A DNA stretch of 14,706 bases from JAYWAM01 sp043782425 (GTDB taxonomy: Bacteria > Pseudomonadota > Gammaproteobacteria > Burkholderiales > Usitatibacteraceae), in assembly GCA_043782425.1 (NCBI GenBank), contig JAYWAM010000181.1, positions 1 to 14,706 of the forward strand, written 5' to 3'. Below, one piece after another: positions 8,934-14,706 of this stretch (its first letter is position 1; each line of letters starts with the position of its first letter). The position numbers were made by a program, and so were the translations under genes. A model generated the notes under the pieces. It was not told the origin of the DNA. It saw only the letters and a program-made list of their open reading frames with translations, and did not search any database.

Positions 8934-9060
8934 GCGGGTGTGCTCCTTTGAGCTTCTGGGCAGTGGATGAGTGAAGTGTATTCTCTTACCTACAGAGTGG
9001 TAATCCCACCAGAAACAAAAACGATTTATACTTCCAGTATCAAATAAACGTGCGCCCCGC
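8934..9060. promoter_or_regulatory. Divergent aceB/lysR control region with candidate LysR sites
   Basis: The 127-base intergenic region contains several dyads. CTCT at 8983-8986 and AGAG at 8994-8997 form an inverted repeat that includes T8984-N11-A8996, the LysR-type consensus. TTACC (8986-8990) and GGTAA (8999-9003) form an overlapping dyad. ATACT-TCC-AGTAT at 9028-9040 overlaps TATACT (9027-9032), a possible -10 for the regulator gene, and would fit autoregulation. For aceB a weak -10 TACACT with a TTACCA -35 at 17 bases spacing overlaps the first two dyads. The sites are sequence observations; binding is inferred. Confidence 0.4.
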
Positions 9061-9963
9061 ATGGACCGCTTCAAACAATTCTCCACCTTCGTTGATGTTG
9101 CCCAGCGCGGCAGTTTTTCCGCCAGCGCTCGCGGCGAAGGCGTGACGCCCGCCATGATAGGTCGGCGCATCGACCAGCTTGAAGAGCGCTTGGGCGTCAA
9201 GCTTTTCAAGCGCTCGACGCGCCAGGTCATACTCACAGCCGAAGGCGCAACATTCCTGGAAGACTGCCAGCGCATCCTTGCCGAAATGCGCGCGGCGGAA
9301 GAATCGCTTTCCGTTGGCGCCAAGGGCGCGAGCGGACGCCTGGTGGTTTCCGCGCCCACCGCTTTCGGCCGCAAGCACATCGCCCCGCATCTACCCAGCT
9401 TCATTGCCGCTCACACCGGCCTTAGCGTCACGCTGCATTTGGCGGAACGCCTGGTGGATTTGAAGAACGAGCGCGTGGATTTGGGCATACGCATCGCCGA
9501 TCTCAAAAGCGTCGATTTACACGCCGCCAAACTGGCGCGCAATCATCGCGTGGTATGCGCCTCTCCCGCCTATTTCAAACGCCACGGCAAACCCAAAAAA
9601 CTTGCTGATCTTACGCAGCATAATTGCCTGGTTACGGCGAGCGAGGAAGGTCTTTCCGACCATTGGAGCTTTCAGGTCAAACAAAAATCGCTCAGCGTAA
9701 AAGTGGCGGGGAATATGCAATGCAATGACGGCGAAGTCCTCACGCAATGGGCGTTGGCGGGTCACGGGCTGGCATGGCGCTCAGCATGGGAAGTGAACGA
9801 TGACATCAAGCGCGGCAAGCTCGTCTCGGTGCTCGACGAGTTTTCCTCACCCGGCAATAACATCTACGCCGTCTATCCCGAACGTCGCCACCTGCCCGCC
9901 AAGGTGCGGCTGTTTATCGATTTCCTAAAGAAAATTTTTGGCGATCCGCCGTACTGGGAATGA
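9061..9963 (+). CDS. LysR-family transcriptional regulator
   Basis: A 300-residue regulator with an N-terminal winged HTH (FVDVAQRGSFSASARGEGVTPAMIGRRIDQLEERLGVKLFKRSTR, spread over residues about 9-53; the segment after ARGEG differs from the common SAVS form) and a two-lobed effector domain from about residue 90 starting GRLVVSAPTAFGRKHI. The sequence resembles the DmlR-like subgroup with GRLVVSAPTAFGR. Divergent orientation from aceB suggests that it controls malate synthase and perhaps itself; the effector is not deducible. No clear Shine-Dalgarno precedes the ATG at 9061. Its stop overlaps the ATG of the PhyH-family gene (ATGA at 9960-9963), so the two should be translated as a pair. Confidence 0.93.
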   Translation: MDRFKQFSTFVDVAQRGSFSASARGEGVTPAMIGRRIDQLEERLGVKLFKRSTRQVILTAEGATFLEDCQRILAEMRAAEESLSVGAKGASGRLVVSAPTAFGRKHIAPHLPSFIAAHTGLSVTLHLAERLVDLKNERVDLGIRIADLKSVDLHAAKLARNHRVVCASPAYFKRHGKPKKLADLTQHNCLVTASEEGLSDHWSFQVKQKSLSVKVAGNMQCNDGEVLTQWALAGHGLAWRSAWEVNDDIKRGKLVSVLDEFSSPGNNIYAVYPERRHLPAKVRLFIDFLKKIFGDPPYWE

Positions 9964-10649
9964 AATCCGCGCTAGCCAATCAAGTTGATGCTGAGGGTTA
10001 TGCCATCCTCCCGGCTCTAGTTGATCCCAGCTTATGCGAAACGCTTAAGCTCGAATTGAGCACGCTAGAACGGGACCACTCAAAAGCCGGGATGCGCAAC
10101 CTGTTGGGCCTGTCGCTGGTGAGAAAAATCGCCGACTCCGACCCAATTAAAGCGGCAGTACGCGCTACGTTGGGCGCGCACGCCTTTGCCTATAAAGCGA
10201 CACTTTTTGAAAAAGGCCCCGAGGCTAATTGGCTGGTCGCATGGCACCAGGATTTATCGCTACCCATCAAGGAACGTAAGAGTATAGAGGGTTGGCGCGC
10301 ATGGTCGATTAAGGAGGGTGTGGTACACGCTCAACCGCCAGCGGCAATTCTGGAGCAGGTTCTTGCAGTGCGTATACACCTTGATGATGTGACACAAGAG
10401 CGTGGCCCGCTGCGCGTGCTTCCGGGCACGCACAAAGCGGGAAAGCTGAATAATGCTCAAATCCGTGAGTTCGCAAACAGCATCGTCGAGGTGATGTGTA
10501 CCGGGCAAACCGGCAGCGTGGTATTGATGCGCCCCTTGCTGCTGCACGCCTCATCTAAAGCTACCAGGCCTTTGCCGAGGCGGGTACTGCACCTGGAATT
10601 TTCCGCAAATGTGTTGCCGCAAGGTATGCAGTTTGCCGTCGCTACGTAG
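9960..10649 (+). CDS. Phytanoyl-CoA dioxygenase (PhyH) family protein
   Basis: A 229-residue predicted Fe(II)/2-oxoglutarate-dependent oxygenase. The HxD iron ligands are His96 and Asp98 in WHQD, the distal ligand is His196 in LLLHASSK, and an arginine about ten residues on (203 or 207-208) would bind 2-oxoglutarate. RIHLDDVTQERGPLRVLPGTHK at about 138-159 is the typical PhyH strand and GTH turn. The start overlaps the LysR stop by four bases, implying translational coupling. The substrate is unknown; family members hydroxylate fatty acyl-CoAs, amino acids or small metabolites. A role connected to aceB is possible through the shared regulator but unproven. The last eight bases overlap the end of the convergent yqaA-like gene within a palindrome. 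Confidence 0.87.
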   Translation: MKSALANQVDAEGYAILPALVDPSLCETLKLELSTLERDHSKAGMRNLLGLSLVRKIADSDPIKAAVRATLGAHAFAYKATLFEKGPEANWLVAWHQDLSLPIKERKSIEGWRAWSIKEGVVHAQPPAAILEQVLAVRIHLDDVTQERGPLRVLPGTHKAGKLNNAQIREFANSIVEVMCTGQTGSVVLMRPLLLHASSKATRPLPRRVLHLEFSANVLPQGMQFAVAT

Positions 10650-11061
10650 CGGCAGAGGCAACCACCCAATAGCGCGCGAATTTTCCCGCCGCCATGAACA
10701 GCATTGCCCACAACCAATTGATCCGCAGCCAACCCGCTGTTATGCACAGAATATCGCCTATGACCGGCGCCCAGGCCAACACTAAAATCGGGCTGCCGTG
10801 GCGTTGTGTCCAAGTAAGCAGGTAGGTTTGATTACCGAGTTTTTGCGCCAGCTTTTCTTTCCCTGGCAAGAATCGCCCAATCAGATATGAACTCATTCCG
10901 CCCAGGGTGTTGCCCAAAGTGGCGATACCTAAAGCCGACCAATACAATTGCGGATGCGAGTGCAACACGCCAAACAACACCACTTCCGAGCCGCCTGGCA
11001 ACAACGTTGCAGCCAGAAAACTGCTGGTAAATAGCGTAATCAGGCTGGCGGTTTCATCCAT
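10642..11061 (-). CDS. yqaA: YqaA-like DedA/VTT-family membrane protein
   Basis: A 139-residue inner-membrane protein close to E. coli YqaA. Matching blocks are SSFLAATLLPGGSEVVL at 13-29, GNTLGGMSSYLIGRFLPG at 50-67, and the pair LAWAPVIGDILCITAGWLRI around 95-114, followed by GKFARY. These are the re-entrant and transmembrane parts of the VTT (SNARE-associated) fold, proposed to move lipids across membranes. It ends at VVASAAT, shorter at the C-terminus than E. coli YqaA, where a few more residues follow. No ribosome binding site lies close to the ATG (GGAGGA is about 30 bases upstream), so the start is the only reasonable in-frame ATG rather than a strongly supported one. It overlaps the convergent PhyH gene by 8 bases. 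Confidence 0.87.
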   Translation of the reverse strand: MDETASLITLFTSSFLAATLLPGGSEVVLFGVLHSHPQLYWSALGIATLGNTLGGMSSYLIGRFLPGKEKLAQKLGNQTYLLTWTQRHGSPILVLAWAPVIGDILCITAGWLRINWLWAMLFMAAGKFARYWVVASAAT

Positions 11062-11258
11062 CGTGGTTTGGTTTTGAATCTCAGAATTTTTGTCCTCCCC
11101 ACGAATAACAAATCAGGGCTTGTGCAGAGATTCACTTATAGAGGATGGCTATAAGGTAAAGGCCTAACCCTTATGATCTCTCATTCAAGTCCAGGCCGAC
11201 GAGGAGGCCGAAGGTGCGCAGCGCAACCTCAGCATCCATGTCCGGTACTAGCCCTGTA
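11062..11258. other. Intergenic region with an imperfect 24-bp palindrome
   Basis: No gene is supported here. At 11151-11174 ATAAGG and CCTTAT flank a central AGGCCT; 18 of 24 positions are symmetric, so this may be a protein-binding site or a weak hairpin. On the - strand, a 22-codon frame starting at 11239 (MDAEVALRTFGLL...) has regular-looking codons but no ribosome binding site. It may be a remnant and is not annotated as a gene. Confidence 0.35.
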
Positions 11259-11657
11259 TTACGTCTGTGCAAGCAGGGCGCGAATAGCTTTGTCGAAATT
11301 TTGTACCCAACCATTGTAGTTCTTGTGAATTTGGCCATCCTTCTCGCCCAAATTAATGCCGCTCTTGAACAGAATGCTGTACTTGGTGGCGCTATACGGA
11401 ATGTCAACCACTGCGGTATGGTCGCGCAGCTTCAGGGTGCCTTGCAACATACCAGGTTTTACCTCGACGACCTGCCAACCCAAGGATACGCCCGCGCTGA
11501 TGATCGCGGTACGTACCTGGTTTTTTTCAAGTGATTTGCCGTTGGCGCTAATGACAGGAGCATCATTGACGCTGTAGATCGGCTTGGTTGCGCATGCGCC
11601 AAGCGCAAGGGCAAAAACCAAGCTCAGGAACAAAGTTGCCGGTTTGGAAACACGCAT
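11259..11657 (-). CDS. Small hypothetical lipoprotein
   Basis: A 132-residue predicted lipoprotein. The leader MRVSKPATLFLSLVFALALGAC carries lipobox L19-G-A-C22 in broken form LGAC, so Cys22 is the lipidation site. The start at 11657 is chosen because GGGAGA (complement of 11663-11668) lies five bases upstream and the ATG opens directly into the signal peptide; the frame also continues to 11795 but that part has no such features. The mature protein contains ISAGVSLGWQVVEVKPG, LKLRDHTAVVDIPYS and IHKNYNGWVQN, a pattern I recognise from small envelope lipoproteins of betaproteobacteria with no known function. No operon partner: the next - strand gene is yqaA about 200 bases downstream. Confidence 0.85.
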   Translation of the reverse strand: MRVSKPATLFLSLVFALALGACATKPIYSVNDAPVISANGKSLEKNQVRTAIISAGVSLGWQVVEVKPGMLQGTLKLRDHTAVVDIPYSATKYSILFKSGINLGEKDGQIHKNYNGWVQNFDKAIRALLAQT

Positions 11658-12017
11658 ATATTTCTCCCTATATAGAAAATGAGTTTTAACCTGCATGCGG
11701 ATGCCTGCCATGTAACCGTCCGATACCGAATTTTTTGAATGGTTGCGCCACATGCCTCGGTGAAATATCTTAGCACAGTGACTTGGCGCCGACACCTCGA
11801 TTCAGCACCCAGATGCATTCATGGTATTCGTGTTGTCGAGTTTGCGGACATGGGGGCTTTTGTAATGGAAGTCGCTGTGAAAGTGCAGCAACATACCGGG
11901 TCAGCAGTGTAACGAATTTTTACCCAAAATTTTGCGCGCGCCCGCCAAAAACTTTATGAGCGGATTTTTTGAGGTGCCTTATAATAAGCGCTCAATATGC
12001 CGATAGGAGGGTGTGCT
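11658..12017. promoter_or_regulatory. Divergent intergenic region with promoter of the DsrC-like operon
   Basis: A 360-base region without a gene. A perfect -10 TATAAT is at 11980-11985, but no TTGACA-like -35 lies 16-18 bases upstream (TGAGCG at the ideal spacing), which suggests activator dependence. Upstream, AATTTT (11915-11920) and AAAATT (11926-11931) form an inverted repeat in an A+T-rich patch. The expected transcript start is about 11992. AGGAGGG at 12005-12011 is the ribosome binding site of the next gene. I see no clear FNR-type TTGAT-N4-ATCAA site and no convincing promoter for the divergent lipoprotein. Confidence 0.5.
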
Positions 12018-12383
12018 ATGGCCGGTCTGTTAGATGCTATCAAGGGAAACGATGGTTCCAAGAAGGATCCCAGTTTTCCCCACGCACCACCCGAGTGGAC
12101 GCGCGAGTCCGCGCTTAAGGTCGCCCGACGTGAGGGACTTGAACTCAGCGAAGACCACTGGGCAGCGCTGCGCTCTCTTCAGGAGTATTACGCCAAGCAC
12201 GAAAAAATCTCTACCAACATGCGCGAGTTGCATGATGCGCTTGAGGAAAAATTTCATGCAAAGGGCGGCATCAAATATCTTTATCTGCTCTTTCCCGGCG
12301 GGCCGCTGGCGCAGGGTTACCGTATTGCCGGGCTTAAGGCGCCGACGGGCGCGCTCGACAAGGGATTTGGCAGCGTCGCCTAG
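12018..12383 (+). CDS. Cysteine-free DsrC/TusE-family protein (RspA-like)
   Basis: A 121-residue protein with the DsrC/TusE fold. Recognisable positions are PPEWTRESALKVARREGLELSEDHW at about 24-48, and KYLYLLFPGGPLAQGYRIAG at 86-105, followed by LKAPTG. True DsrC and TusE end QxCxIAGLPKPTGCV; aligned here the first cysteine position is Tyr101 and the terminal one is Ala112, with nine more residues after it. The protein has no cysteine at all, so it cannot carry sulfur as a persulfide or trisulfide. Such variants have been classed as RspA (regulatory sulfur-related protein). The start at 12018 is fixed by AGGAGGG at 12005-12011, six bases away; an ATG at 11997 would put this site inside the gene. 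The kinase gene starts 46 bases downstream, so a joint regulatory role is likely but inferred. Confidence 0.9.
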   Translation: MAGLLDAIKGNDGSKKDPSFPHAPPEWTRESALKVARREGLELSEDHWAALRSLQEYYAKHEKISTNMRELHDALEEKFHAKGGIKYLYLLFPGGPLAQGYRIAGLKAPTGALDKGFGSVA

Positions 12384-12429
12384 CTAGCTATTGTTGTCTT
12401 TTCCGTTGCTCCTTGTCGTACGGGTGTGT

Positions 12430-13929
12430 ATGTCGCAAACGCCAGACCAGATACCTGCCGAATCCATGCACAGCGTCGATGAGCGTAGCGCTTTAACCGG
12501 GCGCACGTTGACTTGGATGTTTGCGACCTTGGCGGCGATCCTGGTCGCCGCTTTGGCGATGCCGCTGAGCGCGAACACCTACCCGGTGCTCTCATGGGCG
12601 TTTACATTGCAGGTGCTGCTGCTGGCAATCGCCTTAGGATTGGTATTCTTTCTTTGGCGCCGGTTCGCGCGATCCATGCTCGATATCGAGAGACTCAATG
12701 TAGAGTTACGCTCAATAGCTCGTGTCGCCAAGCATAGCGCCAGCGATCATGATCGCAGCGTGCGTCTGGCGCGCAAGACACAATCGCTCGACGTGTTGTA
12801 CGAAGTCGCAACCTGCCTGAGCCAGCCCGGCAGTCTCGAACAACTACTCGACAGCTTTCTTGATACCTTCATCGAACTGATCGATGCGCGCGCAGCCAGT
12901 GTGCGTCTGGTCACTGCCGATGGCTACACGCGCTTGGTCGCCAGCCGCGGCCTCGATGCAGCAGTGGTCGAACGCGACCGGCAGATGGAGGCGAGCCGCT
13001 GCCAATGCGGCTGGAGTGCGACTGAAGGCGGCATCCGCATCCAACAAGGCACGGCGGCATGCGCCAAGTTGATTGGCCGCCCTATGCTTGAGCGCGACTG
13101 CCTGGAGTTTGTGGTGGTGCCGGTGCAATACCAGGACCGCATTCTCGGTGTGTACAACCTGTTCCTCGACCGACCGCTGACGGCCATGGGTGAGGACATG
13201 CAAGATCTGCTCATCAGCGTTGGCCGCCACCTGGGCCTTGCAATTGAGAAGGCGCGCCTCGACAAAGACGCACGCCGCCTGGCGATCATGGAGGAGCGCC
13301 ACACCCTGGGTAATGAATTACACGATTCGCTCGCCCAAGATTTAGTCGGCATGCGCTTACAGATTAAGGTGCTGGGAGAATCGTTGTCCCGCAATGACAT
13401 GAGCGCCAGCCAATCCGATGTGCAAGGCTTGCGCCAGGCGATGGAACAAGCGCACGCCAACTTGCGCGATCTGCTGGCTAACTTCCGCCTCAAGATAGAT
13501 GATCGCGGGCTGGGGCCGGCGGTCGCCGACATGGTCGAACGTTTTCGCCACGAAACCGGCATAGCGATGTTTTTTCAAAACGAATGCCAGGCGCTTAATC
13601 TCACGCCCGCGCAGGAAGTCCAGGTGTTCTATATCATTCAGGAAGCGCTCACCAACATCCGCAAGCACAGTAATGCGCGCAATGTGCGCATTATGTTGAA
13701 TAACGAGGACGATTTTTATACCGTGTTGATAGAAGATGATGGTCGTGGCATAACAGAGGCCACGCAAGGCATACCGGGAGAGCATGTCGGCTTAGCCATC
13801 ATGCGCGAGCGCACCGAGCGCCTGCCCGGCCAGCTCGTGATCGAGAGTGAGCCCGATGAAGGCACGCGTATTATTTTGATGTTCACCGCCCCGCCGCTCC
13901 CGGAGCCTTCCCTTATGCGACGGAGCTGA
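12430..13929 (+). CDS. NarX-like sensor histidine kinase with GAF domain
   Basis: A 499-residue HPK7-type (NarX/DegS) kinase. Two membrane segments at about 27-47 and 57-76 are separated by only about ten residues, so there is no periplasmic sensor. A coiled linker (85-120) leads to a GAF region at about 120-275 containing Cys191-x-Cys193-x17-Cys211-x12-Cys224, a possible metal, Fe-S or redox cluster. ERHTLGNELHDSLAQ holds the phosphorylated His298. The ATPase domain has the N box QEALTNIRKHSNA with Asn409, EDDGRGI at 435-441 and GLAIMRER at 454-461. The start at 12430 is the first ATG; an upstream TTG at 12391 is in frame, and neither has a good ribosome binding site. The regulator gene follows after one base. 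The stimulus is likely cytoplasmic or membrane-borne and is not known. Confidence 0.93.
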   Translation: MSQTPDQIPAESMHSVDERSALTGRTLTWMFATLAAILVAALAMPLSANTYPVLSWAFTLQVLLLAIALGLVFFLWRRFARSMLDIERLNVELRSIARVAKHSASDHDRSVRLARKTQSLDVLYEVATCLSQPGSLEQLLDSFLDTFIELIDARAASVRLVTADGYTRLVASRGLDAAVVERDRQMEASRCQCGWSATEGGIRIQQGTAACAKLIGRPMLERDCLEFVVVPVQYQDRILGVYNLFLDRPLTAMGEDMQDLLISVGRHLGLAIEKARLDKDARRLAIMEERHTLGNELHDSLAQDLVGMRLQIKVLGESLSRNDMSASQSDVQGLRQAMEQAHANLRDLLANFRLKIDDRGLGPAVADMVERFRHETGIAMFFQNECQALNLTPAQEVQVFYIIQEALTNIRKHSNARNVRIMLNNEDDFYTVLIEDDGRGITEATQGIPGEHVGLAIMRERTERLPGQLVIESEPDEGTRIILMFTAPPLPEPSLMRRS

Positions 13930-13930
13930 C

Positions 13931-14599
13931 GTGCGTGTACTGTTGATTGACGATCATGCGTTGGTGCGCAATGGCATCGCGGGTTTGCTGCGCAGCCGCG
14001 GCGTAGACGTGGTGGCGGCGGTGGGATCGGGCGAAGAAGGCGTGCGCCACGCGCTGGAATTGAACCCGGACATCGTGCTGCTCGATGTCAAGATGCCAGG
14101 ACTAAACGGTATAGAGACCTTAAAAAATTTGCGCGCCCAGGGCGTCAGCATCCCGGTGTTGATGCTCACCATGAGCAGCGACGATTCCGATTTGAGCGCT
14201 TCGTTGCGCGCCGGAGCGCAGGGTTATCTGCTGAAAGACATGGAGCTGGAAGAGCTGGTGCCGGCTCTGGAAGCGGCGCTGCAAGGCGACAACGTGGTGG
14301 CCAAAGAATTGCTCGGCACGCTAGCGCGCATCGTGCGCGGCGAGACAGGCGCGAGTGAAGCAACGCCACGTCGCTCTGCACCCTTCGCCGAATTCACGCC
14401 GCGAGAACTCGACATCCTTGAACACGTCGCCAAGGGTTTGAGCAACAAGGTTATCGCCAAAACTCTTAGCATCACCGACGGCACCGTCAAGTTGCACGTG
14501 AAAGCGATCCTGCGCAAGCTCGGCATACATTCGCGCGTCGAGGCCGCGATCATCGCGTTGGAACACGGCTTGGGGAAGAAGAAAATCAGCGGCCGTTAA
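13931..14599 (+). CDS. NarL/FixJ-family response regulator
   Basis: A 222-residue regulator starting with GTG, one base after the kinase stop, with GGAG at 13922-13925 as ribosome binding site. The receiver has the acidic pair Asp7-Asp8, phosphoacceptor Asp52 in LLDVKMPG, Thr80 and Lys102. The output is a LuxR/NarL HTH from about 155 to 217: FTPRELDILEHVAKGLSNKVIAKTLSI and TVKLHVKAILRKL split by one turn, then SRVEAAIIAL, as in NarL. In the recognition helix NarL has K-V-H-V-K; here it is K-L-H-V-K, so its sites may resemble but not equal NarL heptamers. It is surely the partner of the adjacent kinase; target genes are unknown, the upstream DsrC-like promoter being one candidate. Confidence 0.95.
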   Translation: MRVLLIDDHALVRNGIAGLLRSRGVDVVAAVGSGEEGVRHALELNPDIVLLDVKMPGLNGIETLKNLRAQGVSIPVLMLTMSSDDSDLSASLRAGAQGYLLKDMELEELVPALEAALQGDNVVAKELLGTLARIVRGETGASEATPRRSAPFAEFTPRELDILEHVAKGLSNKVIAKTLSITDGTVKLHVKAILRKLGIHSRVEAAIIALEHGLGKKKISGR

Positions 14600-14631
14600 A
14601 AACGAAAAATTCTGCCGGGAAAAAACATCTC

Positions 14632-14706
14632 GCGCCAAGACGCGAAGACGCCAAGAAAAGAAAAAAATGAAGAACGAGGTTTAAAACTTTGCGCCTTGGC
14701 GTCTTG
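14632..14706. repeat. Dispersed inverted repeat with AAGACGCCAAG arms, cut by the window edge
   Basis: AAGACGCCAAG at 14645-14655 and its complement CTTGGCGTCTT at 14695-14705 form 11-bp perfect arms around an A-rich 39-base spacer. The left part also has a partial direct repeat, GCCAAGACGCG followed by AAGACGCCAAG. This looks like the CGCCAAGACGCCAAG repeat class found between genes in many proteobacteria. The right end reaches the edge, so its full size is unknown. It may act as the end of the three-gene operon, but no T-tract follows within view. Confidence 0.6.

Noticed and set aside
8934..9404. N-terminal extension of malate synthase by 157 residues
   Set aside because: It overlaps the LysR gene and the intergenic operators, and a good ribosome binding site with a 533-residue product supports the ATG at 8933.
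11658..11795. 46-residue extension of the small lipoprotein
   Set aside because: The signal peptide and lipobox start right after the ATG at 11657, which has a ribosome binding site; the extension would bury the signal peptide.
11997..12017. Upstream ATG of the DsrC-like gene, which would add seven residues including a cysteine
   Set aside because: The strong AGGAGGG site lies inside this extension and is ideally spaced for the ATG at 12018.
12381..12390. TAGCTAGCTA palindrome at the stop of the DsrC-like gene
   Set aside because: Short self-complementary tandem of TAGC; too small for a terminator and likely chance.

Overview
The window looks like chromosomal DNA of a betaproteobacterium, most plausibly of the Nitrosomonadales/Gallionellaceae kind. 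This rests on protein flavour (a DUF4810/DUF799 lipoprotein pair, a beta-type lipoprotein, a YqaA homologue, a DsrC-like protein beside a NarX/NarL-type two-component pair) and on GTAGGGTGG-type intergenic repeats. No rRNA, tRNA, CRISPR array, transposase or phage gene is visible, and the taxonomic guess is inference only.

Left part (1-5195, all + strand): the 3' part of a secreted protein with a ZU5-like domain is followed at short spacing by two lipoprotein genes, DUF4810 and DUF799/GNA1162. These usually travel with a CsgG-family gene, which is not next to them here. After a 265-bp gap holding two hairpins comes a secreted four-part enzyme of 801 residues: GH5 glycosidase, Calx-beta-like domain, GDSL/SGNH esterase and an Ig-like C-terminal domain.

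Middle part (5447-11657): an orphan ParA-type ATPase and a questin-oxidase-like protein form a pair on the + strand. They converge, across a cluster of three related repeat modules, with malate synthase A (aceB, - strand). A LysR regulator is divergent from aceB, and a PhyH-family oxygenase overlaps the end of the regulator gene by four bases. The PhyH gene converges with a yqaA-like membrane protein gene; both end inside one 10-bp palindrome. A small lipoprotein gene on the - strand follows.

Right part (12018-14599): a DsrC/TusE homologue with no cysteine at all (the RspA-like class) has a strong ribosome binding site and a perfect -10 box without a visible -35. It leads into a NarX-like histidine kinase, which has almost no periplasmic part but a four-cysteine cluster in its GAF region, and a NarL-like response regulator. 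This apparent operon is the most interesting part of the window: a DsrC fold that cannot do sulfur-relay chemistry, encoded with a possibly redox-sensing two-component system. The right edge carries part of another dispersed repeat.
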